Shown here in pieces: positions 1-6,419 of a stretch of 9,955 nucleotides of DNA; position 1 is the first letter of the stretch; each line of letters begins with the position of its first letter. The DNA is from Pseudomonadota bacterium. Lineage in GTDB: Bacteria > Pseudomonadota > Alphaproteobacteria > Acetobacterales > Acetobacteraceae. The DNA is taken from NCBI GenBank assembly GCA_021828605.1, contig JAJZEG010000086.1, positions 1 to 9,955 on the forward strand. The letters are read 5' to 3'. A program made the position numbers and the translations under genes. A model generated the notes under the pieces. It had not been told where the DNA came from. It ran no database searches and was given only the letters and a program-made list of their open reading frames with translations.

Positions 1-343
1 AATCCATCGAGAGAAAGCGCATCGATTGGTTGCGCAGCAGGGCGCCGGGGAGCAGCTGGGCTTCGGTGAGGATTTGAAAGCCGTTGCAGACACCGAGCAC
101 GTAGCCGCCGCGCGCGGCGTGGTCGGCGATGGCGCGCATGATCGGCGATTGGGCGGCCATGGCGCCCGCGCGCAGATAATCGCCATAGGAAAAGCCGCCG
201 GGGATCACCACCAGATCGAGGGCGGGGAGGCTGGTTTCGCGGTGCCAGATCAGCGTGGGCTTGTGGCCGAGGCTGGATTCCAGCGCGATGGCGATGTCGC
301 GCTCGCGATTGATGCCGGGGAACAGAATAATGCCTGCTTGCAT
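1..343 (-). CDS. purQ: Phosphoribosylformylglycinamidine synthase subunit PurQ, 5' part (runs off the left edge)
   Basis: PurQ is the glutaminase subunit of FGAM synthase. It frees ammonia from glutamine for the fourth step of purine synthesis, together with PurL and PurS, in the cytoplasm. About 114 codons are present, roughly half of the usual 220-230. The protein opens [16 protein letters not shown], followed by the [14 protein letters not shown] block and the nucleophile elbow GVCNGFQ, whose Cys is the catalytic residue of class I glutamine amidotransferases. The catalytic His and Glu would lie beyond the edge. The ATG at 343 has GGAG about seven bases upstream on the minus strand. It is divergent from the permease, and the 158-bp gap between them is too short to hold purS, which often precedes purQ. 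The family assignment is very sure. Confidence 0.95.
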   Translation of the reverse strand, partial: MQAGIILFPGINRERDIAIALESSLGHKPTLIWHRETSLPALDLVVIPGGFSYGDYLRAGAMAAQSPIMRAIADHAARGGYVLGVCNGFQILTEAQLLPGALLRNQSMRFLSMD

Positions 344-400
344 GGTAACGCTCCGATTCCTGCGCGTCTTGCCCGGCAATGGCGGCGGGCGCAACTCATA

Positions 401-432
401 GCTGGTGTGAGGGGGGGCTGGTGTGAGGGGGG
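401..432. repeat. Perfect 16-bp tandem duplication in the purQ/permease divergent spacer
   Basis: Bases 401-416 (GCTGGTGTGAGGGGGG) are repeated without change at 417-432. Each unit ends in six G. The repeat lies between purQ and the permease, about 70 bp before the permease start. I do not recognise it as a known operator. Confidence 0.9.
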
Positions 433-501
433 TTGGTTTTTTGATTGGCAGGGCGGCGGGCATGAATTAGGGTTGTTTTAATATCATAATGGGGGGCGAT
501 T

Positions 502-1911
502 ATGGGCGTTGTGACATCCGAGCATCGGCTGGAGCGTGGGGCGCTGGGGTTGGGGCAGATTGTGGCCTCGACTTTGGCGAATATTGCGCCCGCCATGAGC
601 TTTTTCTTTGGGTTCGGGTTGATTGTCAGTGGGGCCGGGGTGGCGGCGCCGTTGACGATTTTGGTGGCGATGGTGGTAATTTTGTTTTTGACCAACACGC
701 TGGCGGAATTTTCGCGCTATCGGCCTTCGACCGGGAGTTTTGTGACCTTTATTGGCATGGCGTTCGGGCCGGTGGCGGGGGCGGCGGCCTCGGTTTTTGT
801 GGTGTTTGGTTATTTGGTGGCGGCGGCGTCGGTGGTCGCGATTGCCGGTGGCTGGGCGCATGACACGCTGCACTTATTTTTGGGCATCGATGTGCCGTGG
901 CAGGTCTTGAGCGTGCTGGCGACGGTGATTGTCGGGTTTTTGGTGTCGCGCGGGGTGGCGTTATCGACCACCTGGGCGGCGGTGTTTTTCTATTTCGAGT
1001 TGGCGTTGTTGCTGGTGGGGGCGGTGGTGATGCTGGTGGTTAATCGGCATCATTTGACCCTGGCGCCGTTTGAATGGAGCCATTTATCGGGCGGGTTGAA
1101 GGGGATTGGGCTTGGGTTCCCGATTGCGATTTATTTGTTCATCGGGTGGGAAAACTCGGCGACATTGGCGGAGGAGACCCGCGATGCGCGGCGCAATATT
1201 CCGCGCGCGTTGATTATTGGCACGCTGGCGATTGGGTTGCTTTATACCGTGCTGGCTTATGCGACCGAGATTGCGTTTCACACGAACGCGGCGGCGATTG
1301 GTAAATCGGCGATTCCGTTTGTGGATGCGTTCAAGATGTCGGCGGCGGGATTGTTGATTATTGTGTATTTGGCGGGGATGACCAGTATTTTTTCCTCGCT
1401 ATTGGGGCTGACCAATAGTCAGGCGCGGATTTTGTTCAATTCGGGGCGGGAGGGGTTATTGCCGGGGTTTTTCGGCAAGATCGATCCGAAGCATCGCACG
1501 CCGTCGGTCGCGATGTGGTGTTATGTGGTGGTTTCGTTGCTGATTGTGCTGGTGTTCGGGATGGGGGTGAAGCCGGTGGATTTGTTTGACGAAACTGGCT
1601 CGATGGGCACGATTCCGGTGATTATCACCTATTTGGTGACGAATTTGGCGCTGCCGGTTTACATGCTGCGCTATCATCGCGACGCGTTCAACCCGGTGCG
1701 TCATGCGGTTATTCCGCTGGCGGGGACTGGGTTGATGCTGTGGCCGCTTTGGGGCCTGGTGCAGCCGGGGCAGCCGGCGCCGTATAATTTGTTTCCGTAT
1801 ATCGCGCTGGGGGTGTTGGTGCTGTCGATTATTTATGGCGCGGTGTTGGCGCGGCGGGATCCGCAGTTGGGGGAGAAGATTGGGGCTTATGTGGCGGATG
1901 AGGGGGTTTGA
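502..1911 (+). CDS. APC-superfamily amino-acid permease
   Basis: This is an inner-membrane secondary transporter of the amino acid-polyamine-organocation superfamily, likely importing an amino acid or amine with protons. The 469 residues are almost wholly hydrophobic, with about twelve membrane segments, the usual number and length for the family. The N-terminal region (about residues 18-50) has the small-residue-rich first helix STLANIAPAMSFFFGFG. Around residues 213-232 is the family signature FIGWENSATLAEETRDARR, with Glu217 and the EET motif. After it, INIPRA-like text (NIPRALIIGTL) opens the next helix. The ATG at 502 has a GGGGGG ribosome-binding tract five bases upstream. The substrate cannot be read from sequence. 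It is a single-gene unit, divergent from purQ and followed by a hairpin region before the TadG-like gene. Confidence 0.9.
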   Translation: MGVVTSEHRLERGALGLGQIVASTLANIAPAMSFFFGFGLIVSGAGVAAPLTILVAMVVILFLTNTLAEFSRYRPSTGSFVTFIGMAFGPVAGAAASVFVVFGYLVAAASVVAIAGGWAHDTLHLFLGIDVPWQVLSVLATVIVGFLVSRGVALSTTWAAVFFYFELALLLVGAVVMLVVNRHHLTLAPFEWSHLSGGLKGIGLGFPIAIYLFIGWENSATLAEETRDARRNIPRALIIGTLAIGLLYTVLAYATEIAFHTNAAAIGKSAIPFVDAFKMSAAGLLIIVYLAGMTSIFSSLLGLTNSQARILFNSGREGLLPGFFGKIDPKHRTPSVAMWCYVVVSLLIVLVFGMGVKPVDLFDETGSMGTIPVIITYLVTNLALPVYMLRYHRDAFNPVRHAVIPLAGTGLMLWPLWGLVQPGQPAPYNLFPYIALGVLVLSIIYGAVLARRDPQLGEKIGAYVADEGV

Positions 1912-1920
1912 GGTGTTTTG

Positions 1921-1969
1921 TCGGCGGCCTGGATGAAACGGGCCGCCGATTGGTGCCAATTTGGTTTTT
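1921..1969 (+). terminator. Probable terminator after the permease
   Basis: A perfect 9-bp stem (1921-1929 with 1941-1949, loop 11) begins ten bases after the permease stop. A second small hairpin, ATTGG-TG-CCAAT (1949-1960), and then TTGG and five T (1965-1969) follow. The T-run follows the second stem rather than the first, so efficiency is uncertain. Confidence 0.55.
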
Positions 1970-1991
1970 ATGGATCAGATTTTGATATTTA

Positions 1992-2020
1992 TTGATATAT
2001 TAAGAATAGGTCCATATAAT
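1992..2020 (+). promoter_or_regulatory. Sigma-70-type promoter of the TadG-like gene
   Basis: A -35 box TTGATA (1992-1997) and a perfect -10 box TATAAT (2015-2020) are separated by exactly 17 bases, in an AT-rich stretch that stands out from the GC-rich surroundings. Transcription would start near 2027, giving a leader of about 34 bases before the ATG at 2061. Confidence 0.75.
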
Positions 2021-2060
2021 CGGTAGAAAGGTGGATCGATAAGGCAAAGCGAGCAAAATC

Positions 2061-3317
2061 ATGGGCAGCGTGCGCGATTGGTGCAATTTGTTGGTTGGCC
2101 TGCGGCGTGATCGGCGTGCAGCGATTAGCATTATAATGGCGCTGTCGGCGGTGGCGATCCTGGGATTTAGCGGGATGGTCGTTGATTTGGGCTTTTGGTA
2201 TGGCACGCGCGGCGGATTGCAGGCGGCGGCGGATGCGGGTGCTATGGCAGCGGCGCGCAGTCTGCCCTATGCCAGTTCACAAAACAGCGCTTATTTGCAG
2301 GCGGTGGCGCAAAATGCGGCGAACCAGGCTTCATCGACCCTGAAAACACCGCCGACTGTTACGGTTCAGGTTTCGGGAGCGGGCACGAGCCGGGTGGTGA
2401 CGGTAACGGCAATGGCGCCAGAGCAGTTATTTTTTTCGGAAATTGTGGGGTATCGGGGTGGTAATATTTACGCCTCGGCGTCGGCGAGTGAATCGGGGAC
2501 GGTTTCGGCGTGCATTGTTGGGTTGGCGGCAAATAATCCTGATGCGGTGCTGATCAATGACACGGCGAGTACGATTAATTCGCCGAATTGTGCGGTTTAT
2601 TCGAATGGTGGGCTGTATAATAAGAACGGCACGGTGACGACGCAGGTGGTTGGCGCTGTTGGCGCGGTGGGAGGCAGTTTCGCGGCTTCGACCGACATTA
2701 TTCAAAATGGCTCGATTTTGCCTGATCCTTACGCTAATTTGGCGGCGCCGATCCTGCCGAGCGTGGCGGCGGCGGCGGTTACGACGAATGGTGTGACGAC
2801 CTATCAACCGGGTTTATATACGGGCACGTTGAGTATTGGCAGAAACTCGACTGATCAGTTTGCACCCGGCATTTATTATATTGCCAATGGCAATTTGCGG
2901 ATTAATGGCGGCGCCTCGGTTTCGGGTTCCGGGGTTACATTTTACTTCGGAGGTGCGTTGCCAGGGACCATTGATTGGAATGGTAACAGTAATTCGGTTA
3001 ATTTGTCGGCGCCGACGAGCGGGGCTTATTCCGGCATATTGATTTATCAGAGTCCGCTTGCGGCACTTGGATCGACTATTGCGTCGATCTCGGGCAATTC
3101 GACGTTTAATTTGGCGGGGGCGATGTATTTCCCGCAGACGGGAATTTATTTTAACGGCAATTCGACAACCGGGCCAACGACTGTGCAAATTCAGCCGGGG
3201 GTGGGCGTTAATGTTGTTGCGCAGACGGTTGAGGTGGGGGGTAATGCGACGATTGATACGGGTGACCCGGTTGGGACTGGGGCGAATGTTGGTGGGTCGC
3301 CGTTTTTGAGTAGTTAG
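2061..3317 (+). CDS. TadG-like pilus-assembly / surface protein
   Basis: This 418-residue envelope protein is of the type usually labelled TadG-like or Flp pilus-assembly. A basic N-terminus (RRDRRAA, residues 15-21) leads into one membrane helix (about 21-41), followed by LQAAADAGAMAAARSL (about 54-69), the alpha-helical hallmark of TadG N-terminal regions. The exported remainder is Gly/Ser/Asn-rich. It has a conserved-looking Cys pair (in SACIVG and SPNCAVY) and beta-strand repeats such as GGASVSGSGVTFYFGG, APTSGAYSGILIYQ and GAMYFPQTGIYF, which recur in this family. No von Willebrand A domain is visible, unlike long TadG proteins. The start lacks a strong Shine-Dalgarno, but the promoter upstream and the intact N-terminal helix support it. 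Its stop lies six bases from the stop of the opposing pilin gene. The molecular role is inferred. Confidence 0.8.
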   Translation: MGSVRDWCNLLVGLRRDRRAAISIIMALSAVAILGFSGMVVDLGFWYGTRGGLQAAADAGAMAAARSLPYASSQNSAYLQAVAQNAANQASSTLKTPPTVTVQVSGAGTSRVVTVTAMAPEQLFFSEIVGYRGGNIYASASASESGTVSACIVGLAANNPDAVLINDTASTINSPNCAVYSNGGLYNKNGTVTTQVVGAVGAVGGSFAASTDIIQNGSILPDPYANLAAPILPSVAAAAVTTNGVTTYQPGLYTGTLSIGRNSTDQFAPGIYYIANGNLRINGGASVSGSGVTFYFGGALPGTIDWNGNSNSVNLSAPTSGAYSGILIYQSPLAALGSTIASISGNSTFNLAGAMYFPQTGIYFNGNSTTGPTTVQIQPGVGVNVVAQTVEVGGNATIDTGDPVGTGANVGGSPFLSS

Positions 3318-3323
3318 AGGGGA

Positions 3324-3788
3324 TTACTGGACGGTGATGGTGCCGGTGATTTGGTACCGATAATCGTTACCAAACACGGGTAGGGGAACCGGCATTTTTA
3401 TGATGGCCGTCACATTATAGGTTACATTGGTTTGTGGCGTTCCGCTCGAACAGGTGCCGTTGGTGGCGGGCGTGCTTGATCCGTCCGATTGCAGGCAAGT
3501 GGTGGTGGCCGCGGGAGCCTCGGCGAGTGAAAAGGGTTCCAGGGCTGATTTGTTATCGAGGTTGATGACGTTGCCGATGCTGATGGAATTGTTGGATTGG
3601 GTTGGGTTTGCCCAGGCGAACAGGTAGATTGATTGGATCACTTGATTGGCCTGATAGCGGACGATGAGGAGAAAGAGTGAATCAAGGCAACCTGCGGTCA
3701 GGGGAAACAGAAACAGTGACACCACCAGAGCCAGTTCGACGCTAACCGATCCACGCCGGGAGCCAGGTTTGAGGTGCCATAAGCGCAT
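3324..3788 (-). CDS. TadE/TadF-like minor pilin (pseudopilin)
   Basis: This 154-residue protein has a type IV pilin-like N-terminus. A short basic leader ends in Gly13, followed by SVSVE with Glu18 at the +5 position, then a hydrophobic helix (about 19-42). That is the pattern cut by prepilin peptidase in TadE/TadF pseudopilins. The C-terminal part is Ser/Thr/Asn-rich, has two Cys (in TTCLQ and GTCSS) likely to form a disulfide outside the membrane, and ends in beta-strand-like text. The ATG at 3788 has GGAAG upstream on the minus strand. It is the second gene of a two-gene unit, 63 bases after the TadE-like gene, and it converges on the TadG-like gene with six bases between stops. The tad ATPase, platform and secretin genes are not in the window. 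Confidence 0.78.
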   Translation of the reverse strand: MRLWHLKPGSRRGSVSVELALVVSLFLFPLTAGCLDSLFLLIVRYQANQVIQSIYLFAWANPTQSNNSISIGNVINLDNKSALEPFSLAEAPAATTTCLQSDGSSTPATNGTCSSGTPQTNVTYNVTAIIKMPVPLPVFGNDYRYQITGTITVQ

Positions 3789-3815
3789 TAAATTTCGCTT
3801 CCATGCGTTATCGAT

Positions 3816-3832
3816 GGGGCCGGTGCGGCCCC
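3816..3832 (-). promoter_or_regulatory. GC-rich hairpin between the two minor-pilin genes
   Basis: GGGGCCG, GTG, CGGCCCC form a perfect 7-bp stem with a 3-base loop, within the 63-base gap between the pilin genes. No T-run follows on the minus strand. It is therefore more likely an mRNA-stability or attenuation element than a complete terminator. Confidence 0.5.
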
Positions 3833-3851
3833 GCCTAGGATGATTCTGGTG

Positions 3852-4367
3852 TTATGAAGCGGGGGCAAGCATCACCTGATCGGTGGCGGTGGCGCTAATC
3901 GGGAAGCCGTTGCCGAACAAAAAGCCGCCAATCAATGGCACCCAATTATAGTTTGCCGATACCTGCACCCACCCACCTGCGAGGCTGACAGTGGTGGAGG
4001 CCGGGCTGCAAACGGCACTCATTGAGCCGCCCCATGACATAGCGATGCTGGGCATTTGGGTTTGCGGGATGCCGGGCGTTGCGGCGCTTGTGAAAATAGA
4101 TTGAATATGGGGCTGAGTGGGACACACGGTGGCGTTGCCGACCACCGTGGGCGCGGCGGCCAACCCGTTTGAGGTTTCCACGCTGGCGGCACGGGCGGCC
4201 ACGATGACTCCCTGATTGAGGGCATAATCGGCGAGCCCTAGATATCCCAGATTGATCAAGCCAAACATAAACAAAAACAGCAGCGGGGCGCCGACGGCAA
4301 ATTCCAGCGCCGCGACGCCGCGTTGATCGATCCGCCAAGGTAGAAACTGGTTAAGACGTTGTTTCAT
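3852..4367 (-). CDS. TadE-like minor pilin (pseudopilin)
   Basis: This protein has 171 residues from the start chosen here. The basic leader MKQRLNQFLPWRIDQRG ends in Gly17, followed by VAALE with Glu22 at +5 and a long hydrophobic helix (about 23-48). This is the canonical TadE arrangement for prepilin-peptidase processing, and RGVAALEFAVGAPLL matches the TadE signature closely. The remainder is exported, with Cys residues in ATVCP and SAVCS. The frame is open to an ATG at 4421, which would add 18 residues. I prefer 4367 because the leader then has normal length and the added residues are AT-rich and carry no signal feature. Neither start has a good Shine-Dalgarno. It is the first gene of the pilin pair, and an AT-rich upstream region probably holds its promoter. 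Confidence 0.8.
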   Translation of the reverse strand: MKQRLNQFLPWRIDQRGVAALEFAVGAPLLFLFMFGLINLGYLGLADYALNQGVIVAARAASVETSNGLAAAPTVVGNATVCPTQPHIQSIFTSAATPGIPQTQMPSIAMSWGGSMSAVCSPASTTVSLAGGWVQVSANYNWVPLIGGFLFGNGFPISATATDQVMLAPAS

Positions 4368-4582
4368 GGTCAAAAATCCGATATTGTATCGTTTTTTTAG
4401 AATATACATGATCATATTCATAATGGTAGATCTATTTGAATTATGACGGATTATTTATACAGTGCGTAATTATATTACTAATGCTGTTTTAGTTAGAACA
4501 GTTTTGTTGATAAATGCTGGTTAATAGTGGGAGGCGGGATTGTTAAATGATTGAGGCGACGGGCTCGGGGTTGGCTTTTTAT

Positions 4583-4787
4583 TTCGATGATGCTCGCTCG
4601 TTTGGCGAAAAGCTCATCAAGATGTCGGTGTGCTCGGTTATAGGCTTTTGCTGGCGATGGGCGCGCTGGTGAGCCAGGGCGGGTCTGTGTGGGTGGGTCG
4701 GTCAACGGTTGGATCGCCGAGGGTTAGCAAATCATTGAGGGGGTAGCGCGAGCGGGGGATGGGTTCGGCTATGAGGAGGGCTTGATC
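4583..4787 (-). pseudogene. Remnant of a second chpSB-type toxin-antitoxin module
   Basis: On the minus strand, codons 4787-4641 read without gaps against the last 49 codons of the intact antitoxin gene at 6679-6419. By my hand alignment 28 of 49 residues are identical, including EPIPR, DPT, WLTSAP and the same stop position (4640-4638). No start codon or AbrB-type N-terminus precedes it, and an in-frame stop lies upstream. Just after it, in another frame, 4624-4583 reads HLDELFAKRASIIE, matching the last residues of the intact toxin (IMDEVRAKLAAIIE, 8 of 14). About 95 toxin codons between these parts are missing, and one extra A destroys the toxin stop. No functional product is expected. The flanks (4422-4582 and 4788-4891) hold AT-rich sequence in which I see no gene. 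Confidence 0.75.
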
Positions 4788-4891
4788 GGGGAAAGTGGTT
4801 GGTGTGTCGCTTTTGGTTGATTAATATCGTGTTTCCTGATAGATAACTGTAAATTATTTGTGTTTTCAATGATTTTTTGCCGGGAGCGCGT

Positions 4892-5179
4892 ATGCCGTTA
4901 TTTGAGGAACATTTGACTGCGTTTCGCGAATTACGCGCTTTGGCGCAACCTCAGGGGCCTGTGGGGATGGCGCCATTAGAATGGGCGGCGAGTGTGGGGT
5001 ACCATGCCGAACCCGGAAGACTCAGTAACGCTCAATTAGATCGTGGTCAGGTACGGGAATATTGTCGGCTCGAAAATGGTAATACGATTTTGGATTGCTT
5101 CGTAACGGTCATGGCCTGGGGCGGCAGAGCATTGAAATTGCCGGACCGCCAACGCGCATATAACGCTAGGGGATGTTAG
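4892..5179 (+). CDS. Small hypothetical protein, probably truncated by a frameshift
   Basis: This is a 95-residue ORF. I chose the ATG at 4892 because GGGAG lies five bases upstream; a TTG at 4877 in the same frame has no better signal. The N-terminal half is rich in charged and aromatic residues (FEEHLTAFRELRALAQ), and a hydrophobic stretch LDCFVTVMAWGG occurs near residues 67-78. The frame stops at 5177-5179. If one G of the GGGG run at 5169-5172 is removed, reading continues through DVRLRYLANLDEKKHEVLE to a stop at 5292-5294, giving about 133 residues. The VMAWGG motif loosely recalls the OGG-fold 8-oxoguanine glycosylase-like proteins of bacteria, but I can see no catalytic Lys/Asp, so I do not assign a function. 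Confidence 0.45.
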   Translation: MPLFEEHLTAFRELRALAQPQGPVGMAPLEWAASVGYHAEPGRLSNAQLDRGQVREYCRLENGNTILDCFVTVMAWGGRALKLPDRQRAYNARGC

Positions 5180-5384
5180 GTTAAGATATTTAGCGAATTT
5201 GGACGAGAAAAAGCACGAGGTGCTTGAAACTAATGGGCTTGCGTCACAGATCAGTTCGCTGGAGCCCGTTAGTCCGTCTGATCCGCTTTGTTGAGAATGC
5301 GTTATATCGCGAAACCTCGGCTTGGGAGCAGGGCGGGAATGGAGCTGGTATTTTTTATGGTCGTTGTTTCATAGGAGTTTATAG

Positions 5385-5816
5385 ATGCCGACAGACGAAG
5401 AAATTATGGAAGCCGGATTAGCTTTTGTTCGGGATCACTTCGAAAATGAGGGGTATATACTCGAAGATTATATTGATGAAGAAAGTAAATCTGAATATTA
5501 TATCAAAATGGAAGGTTGGGGTAAAATTCCTGATGGACCCGAATTCATTGCACGCAAAGATAAATGGCAGCGTTACTATGTATTAGTAAGGTCAACTGAG
5601 GAAGATAATTTTAATCGTTTAAGACTTGACGCTGAACAAGTGCAGGCTCGTAAGAAAAAAGGCGATATGTTTCTCTTGTGTTTAGTATCAAAATCACCTC
5701 ATAATTGTTGTCTATACGGTATAATTTCTGGTAATCAATTGAAAAAACGTATTATAGACATGGAAGAGCCGCAATACTACGATCTTACAGCATTACCAGA
5801 AAAATATAATCTGTAA
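5385..5816 (+). CDS. AT-rich orphan gene of unknown function
   Basis: This is a 143-residue, probably cytoplasmic protein with no signal peptide or membrane segment. The start is supported by AGGAG seven bases upstream of the ATG. It is acidic at the N-terminus (MPTDEEIMEAGLAFVRDHFE) and mixed-charge later. By direct count, 5401-5640 is about 36% GC, far below the neighbouring genes, and codons ending in A or T dominate, so recent acquisition is likely. The segment RYYVLVRSTEED followed by LDAEQVQARKKKGDMFLLCL resembles in outline the strand-helix-strand part of DUF3883-like restriction-nuclease folds (EVKST followed by a helix and then YLLYLV). The catalytic Glu and Lys would be replaced by Leu and Arg. 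That resemblance is weak and by eye only. Confidence 0.7.
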   Translation: MPTDEEIMEAGLAFVRDHFENEGYILEDYIDEESKSEYYIKMEGWGKIPDGPEFIARKDKWQRYYVLVRSTEEDNFNRLRLDAEQVQARKKKGDMFLLCLVSKSPHNCCLYGIISGNQLKKRIIDMEEPQYYDLTALPEKYNL

Positions 5817-5886
5817 CCCACTGGCATCGACCTATGTTCTTCATGTAACTGGCTGCCTTAGTTTCCCAAACCGACGTAAAGCGTGG

Positions 5887-5923
5887 AAAAAAGCCGGTCC
5901 GGCTTCCCGGATCGGCTGATTTT
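5887..5923 (-). terminator. Terminator of the displaced glnA end, likely working in both directions
   Basis: AGCCGGTCCGG (5892-5902) pairs with CCGGATCGGCT (5907-5917) over 10 of 11 positions with a 4-base loop. Six A before it (5887-5892) give a T-run on the minus strand. GATTTTT after it gives a T-run on the plus strand. It can therefore end the minus-strand toxin-antitoxin transcript and the plus-strand gene that stops at 5816. Confidence 0.75.
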
Positions 5924-5940
5924 TGGTTAGCTGGAGCAGA

Positions 5941-6069
5941 AAATTACGCGGAGTCATACATCTCGAACTCGACCGGGTGGGGGTGTGTTCGAAGCGGTAG
6001 ACTTCGCCCCATCTCAGCTCGATGTAGCTTTCGATTTGTTCTTTGCTGAACACGTCACCGGCGAGGAGG
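5941..6069. repeat. Direct repeat of the glnA 3' end, outer copy
   Basis: This is the outer partner of 6863-6992, in the same orientation, about 94% identical by hand count with one single-base gap. Homology stops abruptly at GGCGAGGAGG on the glnA-internal side. The chpSB operon occupies the space between the two copies. Confidence 0.85.
5944..6069 (-). pseudogene. Displaced duplicate of the glnA 3' end
   Basis: On the minus strand this reads [19 protein letters not shown], then [10 protein letters not shown]. This is the C-terminus of GlnA with Lys-Trp-Ser changed to Arg-Trp-Gly. One G is missing from the run at 5979-5983 (five, against six in the intact gene at 6901-6906), so the frame is lost. 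If restored, it would end FEMYDSA and a TAA stop. Against 6863-6992 I count about eight differences over about 130 bases. The mixture of silent changes and a different terminator suggests a copy from a related strain or an old displaced end rather than a fresh duplication. It lies 17 bases from the toxin stop. Confidence 0.85.
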
Positions 6070-6086
6070 GATGAGTGAAAGTCGAT

Positions 6087-6419
6087 TTATTCGATGATGG
6101 CGGCGAGTTTTGCGCGAACTTCATCCATGATGAAGGTCGGGAGTTGTTCGAGCTTACGGCCGTGGCGAGAGGCGATGTCGAGCGCGCGGGGTTGGTCGCA
6201 GCGGACAATTCCTGTGGTTTGGGTGCCCGCACCGGTGAGGGAGACGGTGAAGCCGGCGATGCGGGCAAAATTACCGCCGCTGGTGATGGGGAGCACGATC
6301 GGGGTTTTGGTCAGGCGGTTGAAGGGGCCTGGTGAGATGATGAGGACCGGGCGTTTGCCTTGTTGTTCGTGACCGATGCTGGGATCGAGGGTCACGAGAT
6401 AGATATCGCCGCGCTCCAT
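6087..6419 (-). CDS. chpB: ChpB/PemK (MazF-family) endoribonuclease toxin
   Basis: This 110-residue toxin belongs to the MazF/PemK/ChpB family, which cuts mRNA at short sequence motifs to stop growth when the antitoxin is lost. It opens MERGDIYLVTLDPSIGHEQ. Next come the GKRPVLIIS strand with the family Arg-Pro (Arg23), PITSGGNFAR (Thr46-Ser47), and TTGIVRCDQPRALD with the GRKLE block. All core motifs are present, so it is probably active. The frame is open further up to 6458, but the ATG at 6419 shares its A with the antitoxin stop (TAATG), the usual coupling in these operons. The gene downstream is only the displaced glnA fragment, whose hairpin at 5887-5917 supplies a terminator. Confidence 0.92.
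   Translation of the reverse strand: MERGDIYLVTLDPSIGHEQQGKRPVLIISPGPFNRLTKTPIVLPITSGGNFARIAGFTVSLTGAGTQTTGIVRCDQPRALDIASRHGRKLEQLPTFIMDEVRAKLAAIIE

Noticed and set aside
26..481. Plus-strand open frame of 151 codons at the left edge
   Set aside because: It is antisense to purQ over 26-343, has no ribosome-binding site, and its Gly/Ala/Asp-rich text is the shadow of a GC-rich gene.
4493..4705. Minus-strand 70-codon open frame as an independent gene
   Set aside because: It starts inside the antitoxin remnant in the wrong frame, and its middle matches only the toxin tail. It is chance reading through decayed sequence.
5224..5421. Plus-strand 65-codon open frame
   Set aside because: It overlaps the start of the well-supported gene at 5385 and the tail of the frameshifted ORF. 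It has no clear ribosome-binding site and no recognisable motif.
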